Notes under the pieces: model-generated | Databases searched by the model: none | The model's input: only the letters and a program-made list of their open reading frames with translations | Told to the model about the DNA's origin: nothing | NCBI RefSeq assembly: GCF_900102675.1 | Contig: NZ_FMYX01000003.1 | Location: 463,015-527,014, forward strand | DNA length: 64,000 nt | Reading direction: 5' to 3' | Origin: Pseudomonas guariconensis | Lineage (GTDB): Bacteria; Pseudomonadota; Gammaproteobacteria; Pseudomonadales; Pseudomonadaceae | Made by a program: the position numbers and the translations under genes | In this document: positions 51,108 to 60,905 of the stretch, piece by piece | Position numbering within the stretch: the first letter of the stretch is position 1 | Layout of the letters: each line of letters begins with the position of its first letter

Positions 51108-52325
51108 TCAGCCCGCGCTCGCGCCACGCAGCAGCGCCACCCCGGCGAGGGTGGCGCTGGCGAACGCGGCGCCGACCAGAAACGTCGCCTGGTAGCCGAC
51201 CCCATCCCACAGCAGGCCGGCCATCACGCTGGCAATCAGCAGGGCCACACCCGACAGCAGATTGAACAGGCCAAATGCTGTGCCGCGTAGGTTCGCCGGT
51301 GCGCTGTCGGCGATCAAGGCACTGAAGATGCCTTGGGTGAAGCCCAGATGCAGCCCCCACACCACCACTCCCAATGCCAGCCCGGCCCAGCCCGGCAACA
51401 AGGCCAGCGCCAGGTCGGCGGCAATCAGCAAGCCCAGCCCCATCATCAGCACGCCCCGGCGGCCGACGCGGTCCGACAGCGCACCCGCGGGGTAGGCCGA
51501 CAGCGAATAGGCCAAGGCCATCAGCACCAGCACCGCCGGTGCCCAGAGTGGCGCCAGGCCCATGTCCTGGGCGCGCAGGAGCAAGAAGGCCTCGCTGAAA
51601 CGCGCCAGGGTGAACACCATGACCAGACCGATCAGCCGCCAGTACGCCGGGCCCAGTCGCGCCAGTTCGTCCAGTGCCAATGGCGAGCGCACCGCCCGCC
51701 CAGGGGTAGGGGCGTCGGGCTCGTGGACGCAGGCGATCAGCACGAAGACGGCGAGGAACGCTGGAATCACCGCCACCCAGAACACTGTCTGGAAGTGGCT
51801 GGCGGTCAGCCACATCAGCGCGATCGCCAGCAGCGGCCCGACAAAGGCGCCCACGGTGTCCAGCGCCTGGCGCAGGCCGAAAGCCGCGCCGCGCAGCCCA
51901 GTCGGCGTGATATCGGCGATCAGTGCATCACGCGGTGCTCCGCGGATTCCCTTGCCGATACGGTCGACAAAACGCGCTGCGGTCAGCCATTCCAGCCCTG
52001 AGGCCAATGGAAAGACCGGTTTGGTCAAGGCTGCCAGGCCATAGCCGAGCACAGTGAGCAGCTTGCGTTTGCCCAGCCAGTCGCTGAGCGCGCCGGAAAA
52101 CACCTTGGTGATCGACGCCGTCGCCTCGGCCACGCCCTCGATTAACCCCACCGCGACCACCGATGTGCCCAGCACCGACACCATGTACAGCGGCAGCAAG
52201 GCGTGGATCATCTCCGACGAGATGTCCATGAACATCGAGACGAAGCCCAATGCCCAGACGCTGCGGGGGATGGAGGGGAGTGCCCGGCTGGGCGGTGATG
52301 AATCGAAGTTGTCAGCGCCACGCAT
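51108..52325 (-). CDS. MFS transporter
   Basis: 405 residues from the ATG at 52325, which has GAGG seven bases upstream; the frame is open to 52385 but lacks such a site. Twelve hydrophobic segments; MFS signatures GALSDWLGKRKLL (between TM2 and 3) and SDRVGRRGVLMMG (between TM8 and 9), and DRIGKGIRGAPRDALIAD. The family is near the multidrug/unknown-substrate DHA-like transporters that carry RIGKGIRG. Substrate unknown. Confidence 0.82.
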   Translation of the reverse strand: MRGADNFDSSPPSRALPSIPRSVWALGFVSMFMDISSEMIHALLPLYMVSVLGTSVVAVGLIEGVAEATASITKVFSGALSDWLGKRKLLTVLGYGLAALTKPVFPLASGLEWLTAARFVDRIGKGIRGAPRDALIADITPTGLRGAAFGLRQALDTVGAFVGPLLAIALMWLTASHFQTVFWVAVIPAFLAVFVLIACVHEPDAPTPGRAVRSPLALDELARLGPAYWRLIGLVMVFTLARFSEAFLLLRAQDMGLAPLWAPAVLVLMALAYSLSAYPAGALSDRVGRRGVLMMGLGLLIAADLALALLPGWAGLALGVVVWGLHLGFTQGIFSALIADSAPANLRGTAFGLFNLLSGVALLIASVMAGLLWDGVGYQATFLVGAAFASATLAGVALLRGASAG

Positions 52326-52469
52326 CGCAGACCTCGGAATCCGTGCCGCGTCCGAATGGACGCGACCGTATTCACTGTAGGACATGGGGACTGGCGATTG
52401 AGATAACGTGAGTGGCCAAGGCGCAGGTGTGCTGCCACGTGAGCCGGCGGCATCGCAGGACTTTCGGGC

Positions 52470-53753
52470 TCAGAGGCTTAGCCGCAAGGCCAATGCCGAG
52501 AGGGTGACAAGCAGCACCGGCAGGGTCAGCAGGATGCCGACCTTGAAGTAGTAGCCCCAGGTGATACGCACGCCTTTGCGCGCCAGCACATGTAGCCACA
52601 GCAGGGTTGCCAGACTGCCGATCGGGGTGATCTTCGGGCCCAGGTCGCAGCCGATGACGTTGGCGTAGATCATCGCCTCGCGCACCACGCCTTGAGCGTC
52701 GCTGGCATGGATCGACAGGGCGCCGATCAGTACGCTGGGCATGTTGTTCATCACCGAAGACAGCAGCGCTGCGACCAACCCGGTGCCCAGAGTGGCAGCC
52801 CACAGGCCTTGGGCGGCCAGGCGATCGAGCAGGGCGGTGAGCGAGTCGGTCAGCCCGGCGTTACGCAGGCCGTAGACCACCAGGTACATCCCCAGGGAAA
52901 ACACCACGATCTGCCAAGGCGCTTCGCGCAGCACGCGGCGGGTGGCGATCACATGACCGCGGGCGGCCACGATGAACAGCACGGCGGCGCAGGCTGCCGC
53001 CACGGCACTGATGGGGATACCCAGCGGCTCCAGGACGAACAGGCCTGCCAGCAGTGCGACCAATACCCACACGCCGACGCGGAAGGTGGCGCGGTCGCGG
53101 ATGGCCATGGCCGGGGGCTTGAGGTCGTCGAGCGCATAGTGCGCCGGGATGTCTCGCCGAAAGTACAGAAACAGCACCAGCAAGGTGGCGAGCACCGCAG
53201 CCAAGTTGACCGGAAGCATCACCGAGGCATAGGTCGAGAAGCCCAGGCCGAAATAGTCGGCCGAGACGATGTTCACCAGGTTCGACACCACCAGTGGCAG
53301 GCTCGCCGTATCGGCAATGAAACCTGCGGCCATCACGAAGGCCAGGGTGGCCGCGCCGGAGAAGCGCAAGGCCATCAGCATGGACATGACGATCGGGGTG
53401 AGGATCAAGGCGGCCCCATCGTTGGCGAACAGCGCCGATACCGCCGCTCCCAGCAGCACGATGAACATGAACAGGCGTCGCCCGTCGCCGCGCGCCCAGC
53501 GCGCCACGTGCAAGGCAGCCCATTCGAAGAAGCCCGCTTCGTCCAGCAACAGGCTGACGATGATGATGGCAATGAAGGTGGCAGTGGCGTTCCAGATGAT
53601 CGCCCAGACCGTGGGGATATCCTGCAGCGATACAGCACCCACCAGCAAGGCGAGCAACGCGCCGAGGCTGGCGCTCCAGCCAACACCCAAGCCTTTGGGT
53701 TGCCAGATGACCAGAATCAAGGTGAACAGAAAGACAGCGGCGGCAGCTAGCAT
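52470..53753 (-). CDS. ArsB-family transporter (arsenite efflux type)
   Basis: 427 residues from the ATG at 53753 with AAGGAG upstream, the length of ArsB (429). Motifs conserved in the family: [57 protein letters not shown] and [30 protein letters not shown]. It exports arsenite/antimonite with or without the ArsA ATPase. No arsR, arsC or arsH is beside it, unlike normal ars operons, which leaves room for another anion substrate. Confidence 0.85.
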   Translation of the reverse strand: MLAAAAVFLFTLILVIWQPKGLGVGWSASLGALLALLVGAVSLQDIPTVWAIIWNATATFIAIIIVSLLLDEAGFFEWAALHVARWARGDGRRLFMFIVLLGAAVSALFANDGAALILTPIVMSMLMALRFSGAATLAFVMAAGFIADTASLPLVVSNLVNIVSADYFGLGFSTYASVMLPVNLAAVLATLLVLFLYFRRDIPAHYALDDLKPPAMAIRDRATFRVGVWVLVALLAGLFVLEPLGIPISAVAAACAAVLFIVAARGHVIATRRVLREAPWQIVVFSLGMYLVVYGLRNAGLTDSLTALLDRLAAQGLWAATLGTGLVAALLSSVMNNMPSVLIGALSIHASDAQGVVREAMIYANVIGCDLGPKITPIGSLATLLWLHVLARKGVRITWGYYFKVGILLTLPVLLVTLSALALRLSL

Positions 53754-53868
53754 CGTGCGCGCTCCTTGGCAGCAGGTGACGCACTGGCGGTTTCGTCTGC
53801 CAGGCGCTGGGGGAAATAGGACGGCGTGAGCATGCAACAACGATTGCTTCAAAATATGCGGAAAAACA

Positions 53869-53890
53869 AATATATGGAATTTCATATATT
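53869..53890. promoter_or_regulatory. Perfect inverted repeat upstream of the ArsB-type gene
   Basis: AATATATG, six bases, CATATATT lies 116-137 bases before the transporter start in an AT-rich promoter region. The ATATG-N-CATAT type is known from ArsR/SmtB operators, but the cognate regulator is not here. Confidence 0.45.
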
Positions 53891-54015
53891 CGGGCAACGG
53901 CCTTGCCGCCGCGACGCCTCTTAGGAGAGTGGATTACCCCGTCGTAGAGCCATCGGCTGAGGCGTTTGAAAGTTCCTCGGCAATCTGTAAATTTCGTAAA
54001 TAAGATTTAAACCCA

Positions 54016-54034
54016 TTTGAGAATCATTATATTC
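54016..54034 (+). promoter_or_regulatory. Fur box upstream of the siderophore receptor
   Basis: TTTGAGAATCATTATATTC resembles the 19-bp Fur consensus GATAATGATAATCATTATC, especially in the AATCATTAT core. It lies about 105 bases before the receptor start, so iron should repress that operon. Confidence 0.75.
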
Positions 54035-54139
54035 AGCCTCCCTGTGGACCCGGCAATTTGCCTGCAAGGTCGGTGGGCGATGGCTCGTCGGCTGGCGGGC
54101 CGGGTCGTGCCTTTGCCCATGAACCGCAGGAGATGCCCC

Positions 54140-56377
54140 ATGCAACCCAGAACTTCACCTAACAGCCTGGCCCTGGCCTTCGTCGCGCTGGCCTCGCCAG
54201 CCATGGTGGCGACCGCGGCCCAGGCCGAGGAGAGGCCGGCCGGTGAAGTACTGGAAGTGCCGATCGACAGCAATGCGCTGGTGATCCAGGACACCCTGGT
54301 CACCGCCGAGCGCGAGGCTCGTCAGGCGCTGGGTTCGTCGATCATCACTGAGGAGGACATCAAGCGTCATCCGCCGGCCAATGACCTGTCCGAGCTCATC
54401 CGCCGCGAGCCTGGGGTCAACCTGACCGGCAACAGCGCCAGCGGCGCGCGTGGCAACAACCGCCAGATCGACCTGCGCGGCATGGGCCCGGAAAACACCC
54501 TCATCCTCATCGACGGCAAGCCCTCCAGCGCCCGCAACTCGGTGCGTTACGGCTGGAACGGCGACCGTGACACCCGTGGCGAGACCAACTGGGTGCCGGC
54601 AGAGGCCGTCGAGCGCATCGAAATTCTTCGTGGCCCGGCCGCAGCACGTTATGGCTCCGGTGCCATGGGCGGTGTGGTGAACATCATCACCAAGCGCCCC
54701 ACCGAAGCATTCAAGGGCAACGTCAGCCTGTTCACCCAGTTGCCTGAGGACAGTGCAGAAGGCGCTAGCCGACGGGCCAACTTCAACCTCAGCGGCGGCC
54801 TGACCGAGAACCTGGGTTTTCGCCTCTATGGCGGCCTGGCCAAGACCGATGCCGACGACCTGGACATCAACGCCGATCACGCCAACAGTGCCTTGGTGGC
54901 CGGCCGGGAAGGCGTGCGCAACAAAGACATCAACGGCCTGTTGAGCTGGAGGCTCAACGACGAGCACCGCCTTGAAGTCAGCGCCGGCTACAGCCGCCAG
55001 GGCAACCTCTTTGCCGGCGATACCATGAACAGTAACGGGGGTGGCAACCTGGAGCTTATGTCCGAGCTGTATGGCCATGAAACCAACGTCATGCAGCGCG
55101 GCACCTATGACCTGACCCACCTGGGCGACTTCACTTGGGGGACCAGCAAGACCGTGCTGGCCTACGAGTACGTGCGCAACTGGCGCCTGAACGAAGGCCT
55201 GGCCGGCAGCGTCGAGGGGGCGCCCAACGATGCCGGCTCGGCGATGTCGCGCCTGCGCAACACACGCTTGAGCAGCGAAGTGAACCTGCCGTTCGCCCTG
55301 GGCAGCACCGAGCATGTGCTGACCCTCGGTGGCGAGTACCTCTATGAGTCGCTCAACGACCAAGGCTCGTTCCGTCCGCAGAGCTTCGACCCCAGCGGCG
55401 GCGGCGACACGATCATTGGCTTCGACCGCAGCGACACCAAGATGACCGCCCGCAGCTATGCGTTGTTCGTCGAAGACAACATCATCGTCGGCGATACCAC
55501 CATCACCCCGGGCCTGCGCTTCGACCATCACGAGCGCTTCGGTGACAACTTCAGCCCGAGCCTGAACCTGTCGCACAAGCTCACCGATGCGCTGAGTGTC
55601 AAAGGCGGAATCGCCCGGGCGTACAAGACCCCGAACCTGTACCAGTCCAACCCGAACTACTTGCTCTACAGCCGCGGCAACGGTTGCAGCACGCAGCAGA
55701 GCAACTCCGGTGGCTGCTACCTGCAGGGCAACGACGACCTCAAGCCCGAGATCAGCGTCAACAAGGAAATCGGCCTGCTGTACGACCGTGGCACCTGGCG
55801 CACCAGCGCGACCTACTTCCGTAACGACTACCAGAACAAGATTATCGGTGGCACCGACGTGGTCTACGCCATCAATGGCGGGCGCCGCGTGACCCAGTGG
55901 GAGAACGCGGGCAAGGCGCGGGTGGAAGGGATCGAGGGCAACTTCTTCATGGCACTGACGCCGAGCCTGGACTGGAACACCAACCTGACCTGGATGCTCG
56001 ACAATGACAACCGTGACACCGGCGAGCCGCTGTCGGTGATTCCCGAGTACACCGTCAACAGCACACTCGACTGGCGCGCGACCGACAAGCTGTCGTTCCA
56101 GGTGGCGGGTACCTACTTTGGCAAGCAGAAGTCACCGACTTACAACTACCGCACCCAACAGGACTACGACAAAACTGCCCAGCAGGACGTGGACGCCTAC
56201 GGCCTGGTGGATGTGAGCGCAGGCTACAAGTTCAACGCCAACTACGACGTGCGCGTGGGCGTGAACAACGTCTTCGACAAGCAGATCCTGCGCGGCGGCA
56301 ACGCCAGCAGCTCGGGGGCCAACACCTACAACCAGCCAGGGCGTGCGGTGTTCGCGGCGCTGAACATCTCGTTCTGA
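54140..56377 (+). CDS. TonB-dependent ferric siderophore receptor, FepA/PfeA-like
   Basis: 745 residues from the ATG at 54140 (CAGGAG site). Signal peptide of about 30 residues ending in AAQAEE. A TonB-box-like QDTLVTAERE precedes the plug domain (SELIRREPGVNLTGNS, RQIDLRGMGPENTLILIDGKP, AAARYGSGAMGGVVNIITKRP), then a 22-strand barrel ending NISF. The plug wording (SSARNSVRYGWNGDRDTRGETNWVP) is typical of FepA/PfeA enterobactin receptors. A Fur box lies upstream. Substrate is inferred by family: a catecholate. Confidence 0.92.
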   Translation: MQPRTSPNSLALAFVALASPAMVATAAQAEERPAGEVLEVPIDSNALVIQDTLVTAEREARQALGSSIITEEDIKRHPPANDLSELIRREPGVNLTGNSASGARGNNRQIDLRGMGPENTLILIDGKPSSARNSVRYGWNGDRDTRGETNWVPAEAVERIEILRGPAAARYGSGAMGGVVNIITKRPTEAFKGNVSLFTQLPEDSAEGASRRANFNLSGGLTENLGFRLYGGLAKTDADDLDINADHANSALVAGREGVRNKDINGLLSWRLNDEHRLEVSAGYSRQGNLFAGDTMNSNGGGNLELMSELYGHETNVMQRGTYDLTHLGDFTWGTSKTVLAYEYVRNWRLNEGLAGSVEGAPNDAGSAMSRLRNTRLSSEVNLPFALGSTEHVLTLGGEYLYESLNDQGSFRPQSFDPSGGGDTIIGFDRSDTKMTARSYALFVEDNIIVGDTTITPGLRFDHHERFGDNFSPSLNLSHKLTDALSVKGGIARAYKTPNLYQSNPNYLLYSRGNGCSTQQSNSGGCYLQGNDDLKPEISVNKEIGLLYDRGTWRTSATYFRNDYQNKIIGGTDVVYAINGGRRVTQWENAGKARVEGIEGNFFMALTPSLDWNTNLTWMLDNDNRDTGEPLSVIPEYTVNSTLDWRATDKLSFQVAGTYFGKQKSPTYNYRTQQDYDKTAQQDVDAYGLVDVSAGYKFNANYDVRVGVNNVFDKQILRGGNASSSGANTYNQPGRAVFAALNISF

Positions 56378-56453
56378 TACGCAAGAGGGCCGCTGTGCGG
56401 CCCCTCGCGGCGCGTCAGTCCCATTTCGACCTCAGCGGCGTTAGGAGCTATCG

Positions 56454-56741
56454 ATGAACACCTACCCCACCTGGCTGGCCATTCTCTCGCGCAGCGCCGC
56501 TGCACTGCTTGGCGGCTACGCCTTCACCTATGCCGCCACGGCCTGCCTGGCGCGGTTGCTACCGCTGGCGCCGGGCGATGCGGTAATCGTCGCCACGCTG
56601 GCGTCGTTCATGTTCTACACCGCTGCGATCCTGTGGGCCTTCGCCAGCCGCGACGCCCTGCATGCCTGGGCGCCGCTGGGGCTGGCCGCGCCTCTGGCGC
56701 TTGTGGGCTTCTGGCCCCAGGCGATGGAGTGGCTGGCATGA
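56454..56741 (+). CDS. DUF3649 small membrane protein of iron uptake
   Basis: 95 residues with three hydrophobic segments; DUF3649 proteins regularly lie between a TonB receptor and PepSY proteins in Pseudomonas. It overlaps the next gene by four bases. A perfect hairpin (GGGCCGC, TGT, GCGGCCC at 56387-56403) separates it from the receptor gene. It may assist siderophore-iron release or transport. Confidence 0.8.
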   Translation: MNTYPTWLAILSRSAAALLGGYAFTYAATACLARLLPLAPGDAVIVATLASFMFYTAAILWAFASRDALHAWAPLGLAAPLALVGFWPQAMEWLA

Positions 56742-58267
56742 AGAACAGCTTCACCCAATCCATGTCCTGGCTGCACACCTGGGCCGGGCTGGTCTTCGGC
56801 TGGTTGCTGTTCGCCATTTTCCTCACCGGCACCTTGGCGGTGTTCGACAAGGAGCTCAACCACTGGATGCAGCCGGAGATCGCTGCCGGTGAGGTGTCCC
56901 AGGCCGATGCCGCCGAGCGGGCCATTGCCTACCTGCAGGCCCATGAGCCGAAGGCCGACAACTGGGGGATCAGCCTGCCGACCGAGCGCTCGCCGGGCCT
57001 GCGTGTGTCCACCGGCGACCGGCGCCATGGTGTCGGCGTGCAACTGGACCCGCAGACAGGCGAGCCGATCAACGTGCGTGACAGCGTCGGCGGCAACTTC
57101 TTCTTCCGCTTTCACTTCACGCTGGATTTGCCGCGCAACTGGGGCATCTTCGTGGTCGGTGCGCTGGCCCTGGTGATGCTGGCGGCGTTGGTCACTGGCA
57201 TCGTCATCCACAAGAAGCTCTTCAAGGAGTTCTTCACCTTCCGCCCGAACAAGGGACAACGGTCCTGGCTGGATTTCCACAACGCCAGTGCGGTGCTGTT
57301 GCTGCCGTTCCACCTGATGATCACCTACACCGGGTTGGTGATCTTCATGCTGATCTACATCCCGGCCGGGATCGATGCCTTGTTCGAAGGCGACCCTCGT
57401 GCCTACTTCCAGGCCCAGGGCAGCGGCCGCCAAGAGGCGCCGCAGCGCGCGGCCAGGCAGCCGGCAGAGCTGGTCGAGATCGCCCCGTTGCTGGCCCAGG
57501 CCCAGGCGCGTTTGGGGCCGATCGGGGGGCTGAACATCCGCCATCCGAACACCACCGGTGCTCGGATCGAGATCCGTCCCGAGCTTGGCAACCGCATTGC
57601 CCTGACCAAGGGCCAGGCCATGGTTTTCGACGGGGTGAGCGGCCAACTGCTCAGCGATGTCCCTGAGCTGCGTCCGGCGCCTTTGACCCAGCGGGTAATG
57701 ATCGGCCTGCACTTTGCCCAGTTCGGCGGCTACCCCATGCGCTGGTTGTACTTCGTTTGTGGCCTGGTCAGTTGCGCGATGATTGCCAGCGGCCTGGTGC
57801 TGTTTTGCATCAAGCGTGGGCGCAAATACACCAATGCGACGGCCGAGGCCTCAGCGCGCCGGTGGTATCGGCTGGCCGAGGTGTGCAATGTCGGGTTCAT
57901 CAGCGGCTTGTTGCTAGCCTGCGCCGGTTTGTTGTGGGCCAGTCGCCTGTTGCCGGTCGAACTGCCCCAGCGCGAAGCCTGGGAGGTGCGGGTGTTCTTT
58001 GCCGGCTGGTTGCTGGCCCTGCTGCATGCTGGCTTGCGCCCGGCCAAGCGCGCCTGGGTCGAGCAGTTGAGCGCGGCGGCGCTGTTGTGCATGGGGCTCG
58101 GTGTGCTGGGGGCAACTGCCGGCACGGCGGATCATCTGCGGCTGGGCGTGGAGGTGACCGGCATGGTGCTGGGCGTAGGGCTGGCCCTGGCGGCCTTGCG
58201 CGTTGCGCGGGCCACGCCGGCACCGGTCAAGGCGAAGGCAGGACGGACCATTGAGGCCGAGGGATGA
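56738..58267 (+). CDS. PepSY-domain membrane protein, putative ferric-siderophore reductase
   Basis: 509 residues from the ATG at 56738 in an ATGA overlap. Membrane segments at the N-terminus (WLHTWAGLVFGWLLFAIFLTGTLAVF) with PepSY_TM features, the conserved HFTLDLPRNWGIFVVGALALVMLAALVTGIVIHKK segment spread over TM2, FHNASAVLLLPFHLMITYTG, and further helices near 350-500. Conserved His residues in the membrane suggest heme ligation, as in FpvG/FoxB-type reductases that release iron in the periplasm or inner membrane. Confidence 0.85.
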   Translation: MKNSFTQSMSWLHTWAGLVFGWLLFAIFLTGTLAVFDKELNHWMQPEIAAGEVSQADAAERAIAYLQAHEPKADNWGISLPTERSPGLRVSTGDRRHGVGVQLDPQTGEPINVRDSVGGNFFFRFHFTLDLPRNWGIFVVGALALVMLAALVTGIVIHKKLFKEFFTFRPNKGQRSWLDFHNASAVLLLPFHLMITYTGLVIFMLIYIPAGIDALFEGDPRAYFQAQGSGRQEAPQRAARQPAELVEIAPLLAQAQARLGPIGGLNIRHPNTTGARIEIRPELGNRIALTKGQAMVFDGVSGQLLSDVPELRPAPLTQRVMIGLHFAQFGGYPMRWLYFVCGLVSCAMIASGLVLFCIKRGRKYTNATAEASARRWYRLAEVCNVGFISGLLLACAGLLWASRLLPVELPQREAWEVRVFFAGWLLALLHAGLRPAKRAWVEQLSAAALLCMGLGVLGATAGTADHLRLGVEVTGMVLGVGLALAALRVARATPAPVKAKAGRTIEAEG

Positions 58268-58596
58268 TGAGCATGATTCTCGGCGCGATGCTGTTCGCCT
58301 ACGCGGGCATGACAGGCCTGTGCCAGGGGCTGGAGCGACATTACAAGCAGGTATGGGGGCGCACATGTCCCCGCGTGCTGCGCCTGGGCTTGCGAGGGGG
58401 CGGTTGGGCAGGGTTGTTAGCCAGCCTGTTGTTGTGCGCACAGACATGGGGATGGGCCATGGGGCCGGTGGCTTGGTTCGGGATGATCTCCCTGGCGGCG
58501 GTGTTGCTGGTGATGCTGCTGCCTTACTGGCCACGCATGTCGGTCTGTCTGGTGGGGCTGCTGCCGCTGTGGGGGCTGGGGCAGGCATTTGTCTGA
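58264..58596 (+). CDS. DUF3325 membrane protein of iron uptake
   Basis: 110 residues, three hydrophobic segments, ATGATG start in a four-base overlap with the PepSY gene. DUF3325 proteins accompany DUF3649/PepSY proteins in siderophore operons. It contains the CQGLERHYKQVWGR motif common in the family. Confidence 0.8.
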   Translation: MMSMILGAMLFAYAGMTGLCQGLERHYKQVWGRTCPRVLRLGLRGGGWAGLLASLLLCAQTWGWAMGPVAWFGMISLAAVLLVMLLPYWPRMSVCLVGLLPLWGLGQAFV

Positions 58597-58629
58597 TAGG
58601 CTAGCTGGCCCACCTCATGTCGAGAGCCC

Positions 58630-59169
58630 TTGGTGAAAGCCGCGCGCCTGACCCTCATCTGCCATGCCCTGACCTCAGCCCAGAAGGTCGGGTGTTTCCC
58701 CAGCCCTGACGAGCACATTTTGCCGGTAGCTCAATGGCCCTCGCTTCCAGCCTGCACCGGCTTTCTGAGTGCGCCGGAGCGCCGGGCACAAGAAACCTGT
58801 GCAGGCCTGGGGGCGCGCCCGATGGTCGAGCCCGCCCTGGCGGACTGCGACATGGGGGCCTGGCAAGGCGTGGCGCTCAAGGCATTGCAGGCCGAGCAGC
58901 CGCAGGCGCTGGCTCAATGGCTGCAAGACCCCCATTGCGCGCCCCCTGGCGGTGAGTCCGTCGCGCATCTGTGCCAGCGCGTCGCGAGCTGGCTGGAGGC
59001 GTTCGATACGCCGGGAGAGTGGCTGGCGGTGACGCATCCGCTGGTGATGCGGGCAGCGATGGTGCATGTGCTTGGCGGTCCGCTGGCGGCCTTTGCGCTT
59101 ATCGACGTGCCAGCGCTTTCACGCATGCACTTGAGCCGGGCGGGGAAGTGGCGGTTGCGTTTGGGTTGA
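58630..59169 (+). CDS. Histidine phosphatase superfamily protein with altered RHG motif
   Basis: 179 residues (TTG 58630 or GTG 58633 start). The fold is visible from LTLICHALTSAQ, SAPERRAQETC, ADCDMGAWQG, GGESVAHLCQRVASWL and VTHPLVMRA. The catalytic RHG is replaced by CHA: the His stays, the Arg that stabilises phosphate is Cys and Gly is Ala. The second His (VTHP) remains. It may be a phosphatase with changed activity or a non-catalytic relative. It follows the iron genes closely but its link to them is unclear. Confidence 0.75.
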   Translation: MVKAARLTLICHALTSAQKVGCFPSPDEHILPVAQWPSLPACTGFLSAPERRAQETCAGLGARPMVEPALADCDMGAWQGVALKALQAEQPQALAQWLQDPHCAPPGGESVAHLCQRVASWLEAFDTPGEWLAVTHPLVMRAAMVHVLGGPLAAFALIDVPALSRMHLSRAGKWRLRLG

Positions 59170-59243
59170 ACGCTTGCCAGTGCCTACGAATATCGCCGGT
59201 GTCTGAGGATCCTGCGAAACGGGCGCGACGCGCGCCCATCCTT

Positions 59244-60029
59244 TCAAAACGCGAGCTTGTAGCCGATCAGCAGCAGCATCCCCGCCAGGCACGGGCGTAG
59301 CAAACGGTCGGAAATACGCCCGGTGAGATGGCTGCCCAGGTAGATGCCTGGCAGCGAGCCGAGCAGCAGGTAGCCCAGCAGCGACCAGTCCATATTGCCC
59401 ATGCCCGCATGGCCAAGGCCGGCCACCAGCGTGAGCGGTACGGCATGGGCGATCTCGGTGCCCACCAGGCGGCGAGTGACCAGGAAGGGATACAGCAGGA
59501 ACAGCGCCACGGTACCCAGGGCGCCTGCGCCGATGGACGTCAGGGTGACCATCACGCCCAGCACCACGCCCGTGAGCACGGTAAGGGTATTGAGGCTGCG
59601 GTCGCTGAGGTGGTAGTGATCGCCTGCGTGGCGGCTGGCGAAGGCCTGCAGGCGTGATTTGAACAGGATGGCCAGGGCGGTGAGGATCAACACCACGGCC
59701 AGGCCTTGCTTGATCACCGCGTTGAGCGCGGAGGTGTCGGCATGCAAGGTGTGGAGGAACCACAGCGTCAACGCCGCCGCGGGCACGCTGCCCAGGCTCA
59801 GCAGGCCGGTGATCTTCCAGTCGACGTTCTTGTTGCGCGCATGGACCCAGACGCCACTGGCCTTGGTGATCGCCGCATACAACAGGTCAGTGCCGACGGC
59901 AGTGGCAGGGCTTATGCCGAACCAGAGCAGGATGGGGGTCATCAGCGAGCCACCGCCGACGCCGGTCATGCCGACGATGAAACCTACAACCAGCCCCGCG
60001 ATGGTGAAACCGAAAGAACCTACATCCAT
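59244..60029 (-). CDS. TauE/SafE family membrane transporter
   Basis: 261 residues, eight hydrophobic segments. The repeated motif GFIVGMTGVGGGSLMTPILLWFGISPATAVGTDLLYAAITK at the N-terminus and GVVLGVMVTLTSIGAGALG in the second half is the family signature. Members move sulfite, sulfonates or other small anions out of or into the cell. The substrate is not deducible here. Confidence 0.88.
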   Translation of the reverse strand: MDVGSFGFTIAGLVVGFIVGMTGVGGGSLMTPILLWFGISPATAVGTDLLYAAITKASGVWVHARNKNVDWKITGLLSLGSVPAAALTLWFLHTLHADTSALNAVIKQGLAVVLILTALAILFKSRLQAFASRHAGDHYHLSDRSLNTLTVLTGVVLGVMVTLTSIGAGALGTVALFLLYPFLVTRRLVGTEIAHAVPLTLVAGLGHAGMGNMDWSLLGYLLLGSLPGIYLGSHLTGRISDRLLRPCLAGMLLLIGYKLAF

Positions 60030-60169
60030 ACGCTACTCGACGCCCAAGCTTGCCCGTGATCGGATGGCTGCCAGCATAAAGGTTTTTTTATAACCGAATA
60101 GACTTGTTCGTTATTAGGTTATAACCGGGCGTCTTTTGCTTCGTCCGGACGGATGAACCGGGGGGCCGT

Positions 60170-60793
60170 TCATCGGTCGGTCATGACCACCATCACCTGT
60201 GCATCCCCACCGTCTTCGCTTTCAGACAGATAGATATGCCCGACCTGGCTGTCGAAATAGGCGGTTTCCTGCGGGCCTATGCTCACCGCTTCACCCGTTT
60301 CGAACAGAATGCGCACTCGACCGCGCAGCACCAGGACGAACTCCTGGCCCGGATGGCGGATGAAATCATCGAACTGGCCACGTTCGCGCGCAATGATGCG
60401 GGCGTAGGCGGGCGTCATGCGGCGCTCAGGGAAGGCGCCAGCGATGGGATGGTAGTCATAGGTGCCGGTGGAGTAACCGGGGGCCGCGGGCAGCGAGTCG
60501 ACCACCACGGTCGCCGGCACCGGCGTCTCCACCGGGCCGCTGGCACGAAACAACTGGGCGATATCCAGCTTCAAGGCGCGGGCGGCGGCAGCCAGTTTTT
60601 CGTAGCTCACCGAAACCTGCGCCAGTTCCATCTTCGACAAGGTGGAGACCGGTACGCCACTGAGCGCCGACAGTTGTTTGAGTGTCATGTGCTGCGCCTT
60701 GCGTACCTGGCGCAGGCGCGCGCCGACCTCGGCGCGATCGAGCAGGGGGAGGGCGCCAGCGCGCTGGGCGGCGGACGTGCGGTCTTCGGGCAT
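60170..60793 (-). CDS. XRE-cupin transcriptional regulator
   Basis: 207 residues. HTH at about 28-82 (LRQVRKAQHMTLKQLSALSGVPVSTLSKMELAQVSVS). Cupin_2 domain at about 125-205 (HPGQEFVLVLRGRVRILFETGEAVSIGPQETAYFDSQVGH). It is divergent from the D-amino-acid-dehydrogenase-like/RidA operon, over direct repeats, and probably controls it in response to a substrate bound by the cupin. Confidence 0.9.
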   Translation of the reverse strand: MPEDRTSAAQRAGALPLLDRAEVGARLRQVRKAQHMTLKQLSALSGVPVSTLSKMELAQVSVSYEKLAAAARALKLDIAQLFRASGPVETPVPATVVVDSLPAAPGYSTGTYDYHPIAGAFPERRMTPAYARIIARERGQFDDFIRHPGQEFVLVLRGRVRILFETGEAVSIGPQETAYFDSQVGHIYLSESEDGGDAQVMVVMTDR

Positions 60794-60851
60794 CGGGACT
60801 CTCGTGTGCGGCTTTGGTCGGCATCTTACCTTGGACGCTTGCGCGAACCGA

Positions 60852-60877
60852 AATTCTCATATATTAGAATTCTCATA
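60852..60877. promoter_or_regulatory. Direct repeats AATTCTCATA in the divergent promoter region
   Basis: AATTCTCATA at 60852-60861 and again at 60868-60877, spaced 16 bases start to start, lies between the XRE-cupin regulator (starts at 60793) and the dehydrogenase-like gene (starts at 60906). A good candidate operator for the XRE-cupin protein. Confidence 0.5.
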
Positions 60878-60905
60878 AATGATAATTCGCGCGACAGGAG
60901 CGCCC

